This document shows positions 53,908-62,443 of a stretch of 64,000 nt of DNA, in pieces. The stretch is from contig NZ_JBBGZW010000001.1 of NCBI RefSeq assembly GCF_037479095.1, forward strand, positions 248,001-312,000. The letters run 5' to 3'. The DNA comes from Pantoea nemavictus (GTDB taxonomy: Bacteria; Pseudomonadota; Gammaproteobacteria; Enterobacterales; Enterobacteriaceae). Every line of letters starts with the position of its first letter. Position 1 is the first letter of the stretch. Made by a program: the position numbers and the translations under genes. The notes under the pieces are model-generated. The model ran no database searches, had not been told where the DNA came from, and saw only the letters and a list, made by a program, of their open reading frames with translations.

Positions 53908-54576
53908 CTATTTTGATGTGGCTTCAGCCGTGATATTTCCGTAGTCGCCAATCGCCTTCCAACTCACTTTTCCGGCTGCACCTGCAGGAATGACATAGTT
54001 CTTTTTACTTTTCGGCGCGATGTAGCCCGGATCTTTTATGTTGTTCGCGCCCACACTCAAGCTATAAAAAGAGACAAAGTAGCCAGTTGGATTTTCTACA
54101 ATAATTTGATTGCCTGTGCGTATTATTTTCAGCAATTTATAAGCATCAGCGGCAGCGCCTGTTAATGCCACTGGTCGGTAAAATAACTTTATTTGCGTTT
54201 TGACCGCAATTAACACTTCATTCTGGCTATTTTTATTTGATGCAGGGATCGCTTTAACGTTCAACCAAAAAAGTGACTCTTTATCTTGTGGCAGTGGCAC
54301 ATTAGATTTAATGATACGCAACAGATTTTCCTGTTCACCGTTTAAGCGAAAAAGCGGCGGTGTGACAATAAATGTATTGGTCTTAATATGATCCTCTGTT
54401 TCAACCCACGATTGAATCAGAAAACTTTTTTTCTCTGAGTTCTTAACCGAGATATTACTCTCGCTTTTTGCTGCATCGTAAACCACACGCGTGCCGCCAA
54501 GCGAAACGCCAGCGTGGGCGATGCCGCTAATCAATAACAGTACGCCCACTGCATAGCGGAAAGTTTTTACTAACAT
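53908..54576 (-). CDS. fimbrial periplasmic chaperone (PapD/FimC family)
   Basis: A 222-residue periplasmic chaperone with a signal peptide (1-22, ending AHAG). Family marks are GGTRVVYDAAKSESNISVKN, SFLIQSWVE, FIVTPPLFRLNGEQENLLRI and FWLNVKAIPA, the Ig-like first-domain strands, with the conserved Arg of TRVVY and Lys of IKLFYRP that anchor subunit C-termini. Donor-strand complementation of pilus subunits is its role. It is preceded by the major subunit gene with a 74-bp gap and followed by the usher. Confidence 0.96.
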   Translation of the reverse strand: MLVKTFRYAVGVLLLISGIAHAGVSLGGTRVVYDAAKSESNISVKNSEKKSFLIQSWVETEDHIKTNTFIVTPPLFRLNGEQENLLRIIKSNVPLPQDKESLFWLNVKAIPASNKNSQNEVLIAVKTQIKLFYRPVALTGAAADAYKLLKIIRTGNQIIVENPTGYFVSFYSLSVGANNIKDPGYIAPKSKKNYVIPAGAAGKVSWKAIGDYGNITAEATSK

Positions 54577-54650
54577 AGGTTATATCCTGCTTACCCGATA
54601 TGTCGCCTGTGCAGGATGCGTAATAAGCATCCTGCACCTCAATAAAGCGA

Positions 54651-55166
54651 TTAATATTTAACGGTAAAGTTAATCACAGTCTCAGCGCTACCTGCCGCTA
54701 TTGGCGTGGTAGTTTGCACATATTTGGCGAAATAACTTAATGTGCCGCCGGTTGTCGTCAGAGGAACTGATTTTGACGTTGAGCCATAAGGAATCTCAGT
54801 CGCACCATCAGCTTCATACAGACCGACCGCGACACCGGTCGCTGGAGCTGCGGAGGTTAGCGCAAATAAATTACTGTTAACCGCATCGCTGGTGCCATCA
54901 AAGCTAACTGCGGCGCTGGTAATGGATGCAGGGCAAGAATCAAAATCAATTTTAATAGGTTCAATACCGGCGGTAGAACCCGGACCGGTAAAAGCTCTTG
55001 AAGAAACGGTGCCGAAATCGACGTCGATGGATACGCTACCGGCATTGATGGTACAGGTTGTATCTGAAATCGTTCCCGTCACATTTATCGTACCATCGCT
55101 AGCGTGAGCAAAGGTTGTTAGCGATGAGACCGCTATTACCGCAGATAAAATCAATGGATTTTTCAT
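54651..55166 (-). CDS. major fimbrial subunit
   Basis: A 171-residue pilin of the FimA/PapA type. The signal peptide is 1-22 (ending AHAS). The mature part starts with an alternating hydrophobic extension (GTINVTGTIS) and has the Cys pair DTTCTINAG and FDSCPASIT. The C-terminal end is VINFTVKY with the penultimate tyrosine used by the chaperone. It is the first gene of the operon subunit, chaperone, usher, adhesin, with its promoter in the AT-rich gap to the right. Confidence 0.94.
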   Translation of the reverse strand: MKNPLILSAVIAVSSLTTFAHASDGTINVTGTISDTTCTINAGSVSIDVDFGTVSSRAFTGPGSTAGIEPIKIDFDSCPASITSAAVSFDGTSDAVNSNLFALTSAAPATGVAVGLYEADGATEIPYGSTSKSVPLTTTGGTLSYFAKYVQTTTPIAAGSAETVINFTVKY

Positions 55167-55565
55167 ATTAACTATTCCTGAATAGAAAAGCGTCGTTGAG
55201 TTAATTTAATTCGATGCATCGCTACTGCAGGTGGGTGGCCACTTTCCCTTGAATTAAGGTATAGCGGATGGGTCTTGGAGTGGTACAAGATCGGTCTTGG
55301 TTGTTGTTTTTTATTTGATTAAAAAGAAAACCATCAACAGGAAAAAACCATTAAACTCGCCAAAATCATCAAGAAACACTGTTTGTAAATATCTTTACTC
55401 TTTTAGAGTGGAATATCACAACCCAGCTTGAATTATTGATAGCAATGCGCAGTGGCTAATAAATAAAAAATGAATTTATAATTGCCAGAATGCTTTGGCT
55501 TTATTTAGTAAAAGCTGTTTTTGAGAATAAATGACTAATAATGATCAAACTCGCTTTTAGCGATA
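55167..55565. promoter_or_regulatory. fimbrial operon promoter region
   Basis: A 399-bp AT-rich region. GGTCTTGG occurs at 55271-55278 and 55293-55300, exactly 22 bp (two helix turns) apart, and TCTTG/CAAGA also pair locally. It is a candidate activator site. I saw no long inverted repeats that would suggest a fimS-like invertible switch. Confidence 0.45.
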
Positions 55566-55592
55566 AAAAAAACCCGGCTTGCGCCGGGTTTT
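55563..55592 (-). terminator. phoH terminator
   Basis: AAAACCCGGC (55569-55578) and GCCGGGTTTT (55583-55592), loop TTGC, with a run of A residues to the left that becomes a T-tract on the minus strand. It lies 27 bp after the phoH stop. Confidence 0.9.
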
Positions 55593-55618
55593 GCTTAGCT
55601 ACATTCTCAATCAAACGG

Positions 55619-56407
55619 TTAACTGTAAGCGTGCAGCGTGCGTTGACACAGCGCTGAACGGACGCAATCCTCTTTGCCGAAACGTACCACGCCAATCATC
55701 TCATCTTCTTCGAAGCGCGCTAACGCATCGGCAAGACCCGATTTAGCATGGGACGGCAGGTCGCACTGGGTGATATCGCCGTTGACGATAACCGTCACGT
55801 TTTCACCCAAGCGCGTCAGGAACATCTTCATCTGTGCGGCGGTGACGTTTTGTGCCTCATCAAGGATCACCACAGCATTTTCAAAGGTACGTCCGCGCAT
55901 GTATGCGAAGGGCGCGATCTCTACCTTGGCGATTTCGGGCCGCAGGCAGTATTGCATAAAGGAAGCGCCGAGACGTTTAACCAGAACGTCATATACCGGT
56001 CGGAAATAAGGCGCGAATTTCTCGGAAATGTCTCCTGGAAGGAAACCGAGATCTTCATCCGCCTGCAGAACCGGGCGCGTCACAATAATCCTTTCGATGT
56101 CCTTATTGATCAGGGCCTCAGCCGCTTTGGCTGCGCTAATCCAGGTTTTTCCGCAGCCGGCTTCACCGGTAGCGAAAATAAGCTGTTTCGATTCTATGGC
56201 ATGGAGATAGTGTGCCTGAGCTTCATTTCTGGCTTCAATCGGCCCGCGGTCACGTGCATCACGTGCCATACCAATCGAATCCAACCCACCCATCTGCACC
56301 AGCGAAGTGACCGATTCTTCTTCACGCTGACGGTGACTGCGAGAGTCGCTACGAATAACGCGTCTGGCTTCACGACGTGCTTTGATCACTGCTTTCTGTC
56401 TTCCCAT
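55619..56407 (-). CDS. phoH: PhoH-family ATPase
   Basis: A 262-residue cytoplasmic P-loop ATPase. Walker A is GEAGCGKT (81-88), Walker B is AVVILDEAQNV, and the late GDITQCDLPSHAKSGLADAL is a PhoH hallmark. E. coli PhoH is annotated at about 354 residues, but homologues of this shorter form, starting MGRQKAVIKARREARR, are common. The function is still debated, with a proposed RNA helicase/nuclease link in some bacteria. It lies in the conserved order next to efeUOB and putPA. I see no convincing Pho box in the 72 bp directly upstream. Confidence 0.92.
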   Translation of the reverse strand: MGRQKAVIKARREARRVIRSDSRSHRQREEESVTSLVQMGGLDSIGMARDARDRGPIEARNEAQAHYLHAIESKQLIFATGEAGCGKTWISAAKAAEALINKDIERIIVTRPVLQADEDLGFLPGDISEKFAPYFRPVYDVLVKRLGASFMQYCLRPEIAKVEIAPFAYMRGRTFENAVVILDEAQNVTAAQMKMFLTRLGENVTVIVNGDITQCDLPSHAKSGLADALARFEEDEMIGVVRFGKEDCVRSALCQRTLHAYS

Positions 56408-56479
56408 AGTGGCACCTTACAGTTGGTTTCATTTATCGCGGCGGATCACCCGCGGCGATGACTTGAACGCTTTAGAGGT

Positions 56480-56683
56480 TTATCTGGCTTCCTTGTAAGC
56501 CGTTTCGAGCCATTGAGAATGGTGTGCATCAGCGCCGAAACGCAGGCGCGCACCGGTAAAGAAACTGAGATTGAACGAGAACGAAGTTTTAAATGAAGAG
56601 AGGTTGCTTTTGAGGGAAGAAATCCCCCGCAGTGTACTGCGTGTGTTGAAACTATTTAACTGTCCCAGCGAGGAACGAATCAT
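56480..56683 (-). CDS. possible small protein upstream of phoH
   Basis: A 67-residue frame with an ATG at 56683 and GGAG 7 bases upstream on the minus strand. It is basic and serine-rich in the first half (SLRQL-like SSLGQLNSFNTRSTLRG) and ends FGADAHHSQWLETAYKEAR, which looks protein-like. No domain is recognised. It shares strand and direction with phoH, 72 bp ahead of it, and might be a leader gene. It could equally be chance; support is only the ribosome binding site and position. Confidence 0.35.
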   Translation of the reverse strand: MIRSSLGQLNSFNTRSTLRGISSLKSNLSSFKTSFSFNLSFFTGARLRFGADAHHSQWLETAYKEAR

Positions 56684-56719
56684 GCGCGAACTCCAGTGGC
56701 TTAGCCACACAACTGACAA

Positions 56720-56931
56720 CGCTTATGAATAAAGTGCATCATATTTGCGGTGGTTTGCAACAGTAATTTTACTTCCCCGCAAAGAAAAAATGATAAGCGA
56801 AGCCTGAGCGCGTTTACCTTAAATTAAATTTATCATAATTATCAACAGGATGGTTTATTGGAGATAAACCAAACTTTTTAGGAACATTCGGAAGCGGCTA
56901 CAACCAGGGGAAAGTTTAAGGAATGCGTAAC
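56720..56931. other. AT-rich gap between phoH region and efeB
   Basis: About 210 bp with no gene. It should hold the promoter for the phoH side. The stretch near 56810-56870 is AT-rich, and I identified no specific site. Confidence 0.4.
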
Positions 56932-56964
56932 AAAAAAGCCTGCGGCGCAATCTGGCACGCAGGC
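56932..56964 (-). terminator. efeB terminator
   Basis: On the minus strand GCCTGCG (from 56964) pairs with CGCAGGC (to 56938) around a 13-base loop, followed by six T residues. It lies 17 bp after the efeB stop. Confidence 0.88.
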
Positions 56965-56980
56965 GTTGTGCATTTATTAA

Positions 56981-58258
56981 TCAGGCTTGCAGTAAAGGTT
57001 GTCCGAGATAATGTTTTTCATCCACGATGCCGGGTAAGGCGAAAAAGTAACCGCCGCCAATCGGGCGTATATACTCTTCCAGCGCTTCGCCATTTAAACG
57101 TTGCTGTACGGTAATAAAGCCTTTGGCTAAGTCGTGCTGATAACAGACAAACAATAAACCCATATCCAACTGACCCGAACCGGTAATGCCGCTGGAATAG
57201 CTGTAACCGCGCCGCAGCATCAAACTGCTGTCGGTTTGTGGCGTACGCGGGTTGGCGAGACGAATATGCGCATCCAGCGCAATCAAATCACCATCGGGAT
57301 CTTTACTGTAATCCGGTACGTCATGCTCGTTTTTCATGCCGAGCGGTGCGCCGGATAACTTCTCGCGGCCAAAAATGGTTTGCTGCTCGCCAAGCGGCGT
57401 GCGATCCCACATCTCGACGTGGAAACGGATGATGCGCACCGCCTGATAACTGCCGCCGCGCGTCCATGCCGGCTCCTGCTGCTCGTCGGTGACCCACAAC
57501 AGCTGGTTCATCAACGCCGGATTATGGGTGTCGGGATTAGCGGTGCCGTCTTTGAATCCCAGCAGATTGATCGGCGTCTCCTTGCCGTTGCTGCGTGCGG
57601 CGTGGTCGGCAATAAAACCGTCGCGCCGCCAGCGCACCGCCAGTAAATCAGGTGTGCGCTTGATGATGTCACGCAGCGCATGGATCACCGTGTCCTGCGT
57701 GTTGGCGCAGATCTGCAGTAACAGGTCGCCGTGGCACTGTTCTGCATCCAGCGAATCATTGGGGAAACGCGTCATGGTCTGCAGCTGGGCCGGTTTTTGC
57801 CTGCTCAAGCCGAAGCGCTCGTCAAACAGCGACGCGCCAACCGACAAGGTCATGGTGAGATTGTCCGGCGCGATATCGGCCCCGAGAATGCCCGAATCCA
57901 TGGGCGGCAGTTGCGGATTGGTCACCGCGGGCGCCGGTCCGCCTTGGGTCAGGAAGGCGAAGCGCTCGGTGAGTAAGCGAAACAGCCGCTCAAGATCGGC
58001 CTTATCACTCGCCAAAACATCAAACGCCACCAGCATCATCGACGCCTGCTGCGGCGTGATAATGCCAGCCTGATGCGCACCGTAAAAGGGTTGCGCCTGC
58101 TGACGCGAGTTAGGCGTAACCGTGCCGGGAGAGAAGCTGTCGGCGGCTGCGCTATGGAACGGACAGCCGCCGCTGAGGGCGGCCGCACCGCCCAGCATGC
58201 CTAATCCCTGCAATAAGCGACGACGCGACGGCTGCGCCGCGTCATTTTTATTACTCAT
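56981..58258 (-). CDS. efeB: deferrochelatase/peroxidase EfeB
   Basis: A 425-residue periplasmic dye-decolourising-type haem peroxidase, part of the EfeUOB ferrous iron uptake system. The Tat signal is [20 protein letters not shown] (about 11-30). The DyP hallmark GxxDG is in [15 protein letters not shown], and [26 protein letters not shown] (in part: [15 protein letters not shown]) contains conserved haem-pocket residues. Length matches E. coli EfeB (423). Only 2 bp separate it from the efeO stop, so it is the third gene of the operon. Confidence 0.97.
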   Translation of the reverse strand: MSNKNDAAQPSRRRLLQGLGMLGGAAALSGGCPFHSAAADSFSPGTVTPNSRQQAQPFYGAHQAGIITPQQASMMLVAFDVLASDKADLERLFRLLTERFAFLTQGGPAPAVTNPQLPPMDSGILGADIAPDNLTMTLSVGASLFDERFGLSRQKPAQLQTMTRFPNDSLDAEQCHGDLLLQICANTQDTVIHALRDIIKRTPDLLAVRWRRDGFIADHAARSNGKETPINLLGFKDGTANPDTHNPALMNQLLWVTDEQQEPAWTRGGSYQAVRIIRFHVEMWDRTPLGEQQTIFGREKLSGAPLGMKNEHDVPDYSKDPDGDLIALDAHIRLANPRTPQTDSSLMLRRGYSYSSGITGSGQLDMGLLFVCYQHDLAKGFITVQQRLNGEALEEYIRPIGGGYFFALPGIVDEKHYLGQPLLQA

Positions 58259-58260
58259 GA

Positions 58261-59376
58261 TCAGTCGAGACCTAAGGTTCCACGCAGCAGGGAGAGATCT
58301 TCCGCCAGCGTGGTAATCGGGCCTTTCAGCGCGTTACGGTCAGCGGTGGTCAGTTTTTCGTACGACTCGAAGCCGTCTTTGGTGCGATATTTGCTGAGAA
58401 TGCCGTCCACTTTCTTAAAGTTAGCATCCACTTTCGCCAGCAGCTGCGGGTTATTTTTCTGCAGCAGCGGACGCAGCAGATCGACAATTTTCTGCGCGCC
58501 ATCGATATTGGCCTGGAAGTCAGACAGATCGGTGCGGCTGTAACGATCTTCTTCGCCGGAAATCTTGCTGGAAGCCACTTCTTCAATCAGACCTGCCGCG
58601 CCGCCGACCACTTTCGCTGGCGGGAACGCCAGCTCGCTGATGCGGGTTTGCAGATCCAGCACGTCCTGGTTCAGCTGAGTGGCAAACGCTTCGGCACCTT
58701 TGGTGGTGTTATCGGCGAAGAGGATTTTCTCCAGGCGATGGAAGCCGGTGAATTTCGGATCTTCGTTTTTCTTCTCGAAGTCATCTTCACGCGCATCGAT
58801 GCTGCCATCCAGGTCGGAGAACAGTTCGGCAATCGGCTCGATACGCTCGTAATGCACGCGCGTTGGCGCGAACAGCGCTTTCGCTTTCTCGATGTCGCCG
58901 GCTTTCACCGCATCGGTAAACGCTTTAGTGCCGGTTACCAACGCTTTCACTTCATTCATCACATAGACTTTGTAGTCAGCGATGGGGCCAACCAGCTCCA
59001 GCAGGTCCGGTTTACCGGTCGCCGCTTTCTTCGCGTCACCGCTGACCACCAACTTCCCTTTCGGGTTGCTGAGCAGGCCGCAGGTCATGTCATATTCCCC
59101 CGCTTCCAGATTCGCGGTGAGTTTCTGGCTGAAGCCTGGCGCGATGTTTTCACGCTCTTCCACCACCATCACCCCTTTCAGAATCTCCCACTCCAGCGCT
59201 TTCTGGCTGTTATTTTTGATGATGAACTGGGTTTTACCGGCCTGCACATTGAGCGACATCGGCTCACATTGCTGGTCGGTCACCGTTACCGTGACTTGCG
59301 GGACGGCAGCAGCAGCGGCACCGGAAAGCGCCAGCATAGCAACCAACAGCGCCTTACGGCGGAAGCGAATCGTCAT
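58261..59376 (-). CDS. efeO: iron uptake protein EfeO
   Basis: A 371-residue periplasmic protein with a signal peptide (1-24, ending AAAA). An N-terminal cupredoxin-like domain (about 25-120, with [19 protein letters not shown] and [13 protein letters not shown]) precedes an M75-peptidase-like imelysin domain with the [12 protein letters not shown]xxE motif. It is thought to bind or oxidise iron and hand it to EfeU. The start is the ATG at 59376 ([11 protein letters not shown]); an in-frame extension upstream has no ribosome binding site and is not homologous. Lies 53 bp after efeU and 2 bp before efeB. Confidence 0.96.
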   Translation of the reverse strand: MTIRFRRKALLVAMLALSGAAAAAVPQVTVTVTDQQCEPMSLNVQAGKTQFIIKNNSQKALEWEILKGVMVVEERENIAPGFSQKLTANLEAGEYDMTCGLLSNPKGKLVVSGDAKKAATGKPDLLELVGPIADYKVYVMNEVKALVTGTKAFTDAVKAGDIEKAKALFAPTRVHYERIEPIAELFSDLDGSIDAREDDFEKKNEDPKFTGFHRLEKILFADNTTKGAEAFATQLNQDVLDLQTRISELAFPPAKVVGGAAGLIEEVASSKISGEEDRYSRTDLSDFQANIDGAQKIVDLLRPLLQKNNPQLLAKVDANFKKVDGILSKYRTKDGFESYEKLTTADRNALKGPITTLAEDLSLLRGTLGLD

Positions 59377-59429
59377 AGTGATATCCCTGTTACATGGAAG
59401 AACAGGCGCGTAATTGCGCCTGATTGAAT

Positions 59430-60263
59430 TCAGCGTGTGGTGCGTGCCGCGTTGACCGAAGGACGCGCCGGGAAGAAAAACAGCAGCAGTGCCGGAATCA
59501 GGTAGATCAGCCACACCGCCACTTCGCTCACGCTTGGCGTCTCCTGATAACCCAAAATACCCTCCAGCAGCGTGCCGAATACCGAATGGGTTGAGAGCGT
59601 GTTGCTGAGATCAAACGCCACGTCCTGGAAATGATTCCATAAACCGGCTTCGTGGAAAGCGCGGATAGCGCCGGCGGCAAGTCCTGCGGCAACAAACAGA
59701 ATGAACAGGCTGGTCCAGCGGAAGAAGTGCGCCAGGTTGAGGCGAATGCCGCCGTAGTAAAGCAGCATGCCCAGCACCACGGCGGTCGCCAGACCGAGTA
59801 CCGCACCCACCGGCGGCGCATAGCCGACGTCTTGCGTAAAGGCGGCGAGCAGGAAGAACACTGACTCCAGCCCTTCACGTGCCACCGCCAGAAAGACCAT
59901 CAGCACCAGCGGAAAGCCGCTGCCGCCCCGCTTCTGCAGCGCGGTATCCACCGATTTTTCCAGCGTGGCTTTGATATTGCGCGAGACTTTGCGCATCCAG
60001 AACACCATCGACGTAAGGATCACCACAGCAACCACGGCAACAATGCCTTCAAACAGCTCCTGCTGTTTCTGTGGGAACTCGCCGGTAGTTTCATTAATGA
60101 AGATGCCGAGTGCCAGGCACAGCGCGGCGGCAATAAATACCCCCGCCCACATCGCCGGGAACCATTGGGTGCGCTGGGTGCGTTTAAGATAGCTGGCAAT
60201 CAGGCTGACGATGAGCGCTGCTTCCAGACCTTCGCGCAGCATGATGAGAAACGGAACGAACAT
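59430..60263 (-). CDS. efeU: ferrous iron permease EfeU
   Basis: A 277-residue inner-membrane permease of the Ftr1/OFeT family with seven predicted membrane helices. The two iron-binding REGLE motifs are present: [11 protein letters not shown] (helix 1) and [11 protein letters not shown] (helix 4). In E. coli K-12 this gene is broken by a frameshift; here it is intact. The start is the ATG at 60263 with AGAGG upstream; a TTG two codons earlier is in frame. It is first of the efeUOB operon, with a Fur box upstream. Confidence 0.96.
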   Translation of the reverse strand: MFVPFLIMLREGLEAALIVSLIASYLKRTQRTQWFPAMWAGVFIAAALCLALGIFINETTGEFPQKQQELFEGIVAVVAVVILTSMVFWMRKVSRNIKATLEKSVDTALQKRGGSGFPLVLMVFLAVAREGLESVFFLLAAFTQDVGYAPPVGAVLGLATAVVLGMLLYYGGIRLNLAHFFRWTSLFILFVAAGLAAGAIRAFHEAGLWNHFQDVAFDLSNTLSTHSVFGTLLEGILGYQETPSVSEVAVWLIYLIPALLLFFFPARPSVNAARTTR

Positions 60264-60323
60264 CACCAACCTCTTGAATTTTAAGAAGGGTAAAACTTAG
60301 GTAAAAAAACGTAAAGTGCGAAC

Positions 60324-60342
60324 GATATCGATTATCATTATC
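60324..60342 (-). promoter_or_regulatory. Fur box upstream of efeU
   Basis: GATATCGATTATCATTATC matches the 19-bp Fur consensus (GATAATGATAATCATTATC) at 16 positions and lies 61 bp before efeU. It predicts iron repression of efeUOB. CpxAR control, known in E. coli, cannot be judged here. Confidence 0.85.
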
Positions 60343-60415
60343 GAAGGGAGAAATACAAGTCACTGCGTGAAATTAATTTTGCTTTTGCGGTTTGCAGAGG
60401 GGGAATATTTGGGCT

Positions 60416-60504
60416 GGTCGCCATAAATGGCGACCCTACAACGAAACGATGCTGAATTCGTAGGGTGCGCATTTATGCGCACCTGGTCGCCATGAATGGC
60501 GACC
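60416..60504. repeat. cluster of three intergenic palindromes
   Basis: GGTCGCCAT-AA-ATGGCGACC (60416-60435), GGTGCGCAT-TT-ATGCGCACC (60464-60483) and GGTCGCCAT-GA-ATGGCGACC (60485-60504), each with 9-bp perfect arms. CCCTAC/GTAGGG words between them can also pair. It is a REP-like element just beyond the putP stop; a truncated relative lies at 10710-10724. Confidence 0.85.
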
Positions 60505-60511
60505 CTACAGA

Positions 60512-61996
60512 TTATTTGCTTTGATACTGCGCTTCTGCGGCGGCAAAGCGTTGCTGCGCGGCCTCAGAGGGACCACGACCCAGCAGGCTGAATACCACGA
60601 TGGCGATACTGGCGAAGGCAAAGCCTGGAATGATTTCGTACAGCTCCGCGTAGCCATAATCTTTCCACAGCAGTACGGTCAGCGCACCAATCACCATGCC
60701 GGCCAGCGCACCGTTGCGCGTCATACGCTTCCAGCACACGCCGAACAGCACCACCGGACCAAAGGCCGCACCAAAACCCGCCCAGGCATAGCTTACCAGG
60801 CCGAGTACGCGGTTTTCCGGATTCGCCGCCAGTGCGATAGCGATCAACGCAATCACCAGCACCATCAAGCGCCCAATCCACACCAGCTCTTTCTGGCTGG
60901 CATTTTTACGCAGGAAGCCTTTATACAAATCTTCCGTTAACGCGCTGGAACACACCAGCAGCTGGCAGCTCAGGGTCGACATTACTGCCGCCAGAATCGC
61001 CGACAGCAAAATACCGGCAATCCACGGGTTGAACAGGATACGCGCCAGTTCGATAAACACACGTTCGCCGTTCTGGCTCACGCCCGCCGCCTGGTCGGGA
61101 TGGTTCTGGAAGTAAGCGATACCAAAGAAACCGACCGCCACCGCACCGCCGAGGCACAGGATCATCCAGGTCATGCTGATACGGCGTGCGTTACGAATGG
61201 TATGGTGTGAATCCGCCGCCATAAAGCGCGCCAGAATATGCGGCTGGCCAAAGTAGCCCAGGCCCCAACCGAGCAGCGATATCACCGCAACAAAGTTCAA
61301 GCCTTTCAGCATGTCGAGATTTTCGAGGCTTTTGGCTTCGATCACTGCCAGTGAATGGTCCAACCCCCCTACCGCGATAATCACCATCACCGGCGTCAAA
61401 ATCAGCGCGAAGATCATCAGGCTCGCCTGCACGGTATCGGTCCAGCTCACCGCGAGGAAACCGCCCACCAGCGTATACAGAATGGTGGCTGCAGCACCCA
61501 CCCACAGCGCGGTCTGATAATCCATACCGAAGGTGCTTTCAAACAGACGCGCACCGGCCACTACGCCAGAAGCACAATAGATAGTGAAGAAGATCAGAAT
61601 CACCACCGCCGAGATCACACGCAGCAGCTTGCTTTTATCTTCGAAGCGGCTGGAGAAGAAGTCAGGCAGGGTTAACGCGTTATCGTGATGTTCGGTCTGC
61701 ACGCGCAGACGGCCAGCAACGATGCGCCAGTTCAGCCATGCACCAATAATCAGGCCGATGGCGATCCAGCTTTCAGAAATACCAGAAAGGAAGATGGCGC
61801 CCGGCAGGCCCATCAATAACCATCCGCTCATATCAGACGCACCGGCAGAGAGCGCGGTGACCACGCTGCCTAAACTGCGGCCGCCAAGAATGTAGTCGTC
61901 AAAACTCTTGGTCGCACGATAGGCAATGAATCCTATTAACACCATCCCAAGGATATACACTACAAAAGTCACCAACATCGGTGTGCTTACACTCAT
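60512..61996 (-). CDS. putP: sodium/proline symporter PutP
   Basis: A 494-residue inner-membrane Na+/proline symporter of the SSS family with about 13 membrane segments. Marks are VVYILGMVLIGFIAYRATKSFDDYILGGRSLG (in part: YRATKSFDDYILGGRSLG), ALSAGASDMSGWLLMGLPGA (sodium site region) and the GWGLGYFGQPHILARFMAA signature. E. coli PutP is 502 residues. The start is the ATG at 61996 (MSVSTPMLVTF), since it matches the usual N-terminus; an ATG four codons upstream is possible. Divergent from putA across a control region with PutA sites. Confidence 0.97.
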   Translation of the reverse strand: MSVSTPMLVTFVVYILGMVLIGFIAYRATKSFDDYILGGRSLGSVVTALSAGASDMSGWLLMGLPGAIFLSGISESWIAIGLIIGAWLNWRIVAGRLRVQTEHHDNALTLPDFFSSRFEDKSKLLRVISAVVILIFFTIYCASGVVAGARLFESTFGMDYQTALWVGAAATILYTLVGGFLAVSWTDTVQASLMIFALILTPVMVIIAVGGLDHSLAVIEAKSLENLDMLKGLNFVAVISLLGWGLGYFGQPHILARFMAADSHHTIRNARRISMTWMILCLGGAVAVGFFGIAYFQNHPDQAAGVSQNGERVFIELARILFNPWIAGILLSAILAAVMSTLSCQLLVCSSALTEDLYKGFLRKNASQKELVWIGRLMVLVIALIAIALAANPENRVLGLVSYAWAGFGAAFGPVVLFGVCWKRMTRNGALAGMVIGALTVLLWKDYGYAELYEIIPGFAFASIAIVVFSLLGRGPSEAAQQRFAAAEAQYQSK

Positions 61997-62204
61997 CAGT
62001 CTCTCCACTTATTATTTAATCCATCAAGAGAAATCTTTTAAAACCTGCGCCACCGGAACGGGGTAGCGACAAGGTTGAACCGCATCCAGAGAAAGCGATT
62101 TCCCTTAAGGCGCGGTATCCTGCCGCAAAGGTGCGGCGCGCACAATGCATTTAACACAGCTGTCACACCGGTTTCACCTCACTTCGCGTATCGCGTGCTG
62201 ATAG

Positions 62205-62385
62205 GTTGCACTTGCTCACAGTTTGAGTTGCACCTTTAGGTAATCAAGAGCCGTCTTGTAGACGCCGGTTGCAACATTGGCGAGCTTCTTGCAGCAAGTT
62301 CCATGCCGCTTTTATCGTGTTAACAGATGGAGCGGTTTAAAACGTGCAGCCTGGGTCACATTTAACACGGTTGCACAAAGTTGCA
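62205..62385. promoter_or_regulatory. putP-putA control region with PutA operators
   Basis: The core word GTTGCA, recognised by the ribbon-helix-helix domain of PutA, occurs five times: 62205-62210, 62227-62232, 62268-62273, 62370-62375 and 62380-62385. E. coli also has five PutA sites in this gap. Without proline, PutA should repress both genes. The whole gap is 447 bp (61997-62443). Confidence 0.85.
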
Positions 62386-62443
62386 ACATGGGTGATATTG
62401 CTGCCACGCAAGCGTTGAACCACTATTTCGAGGACGAGGACAT

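Noticed and set aside
55167..55565. fimS-like invertible promoter switch
   Set aside because: No pair of long inverted repeats and no FimB/FimE-type recombinase gene in the window.
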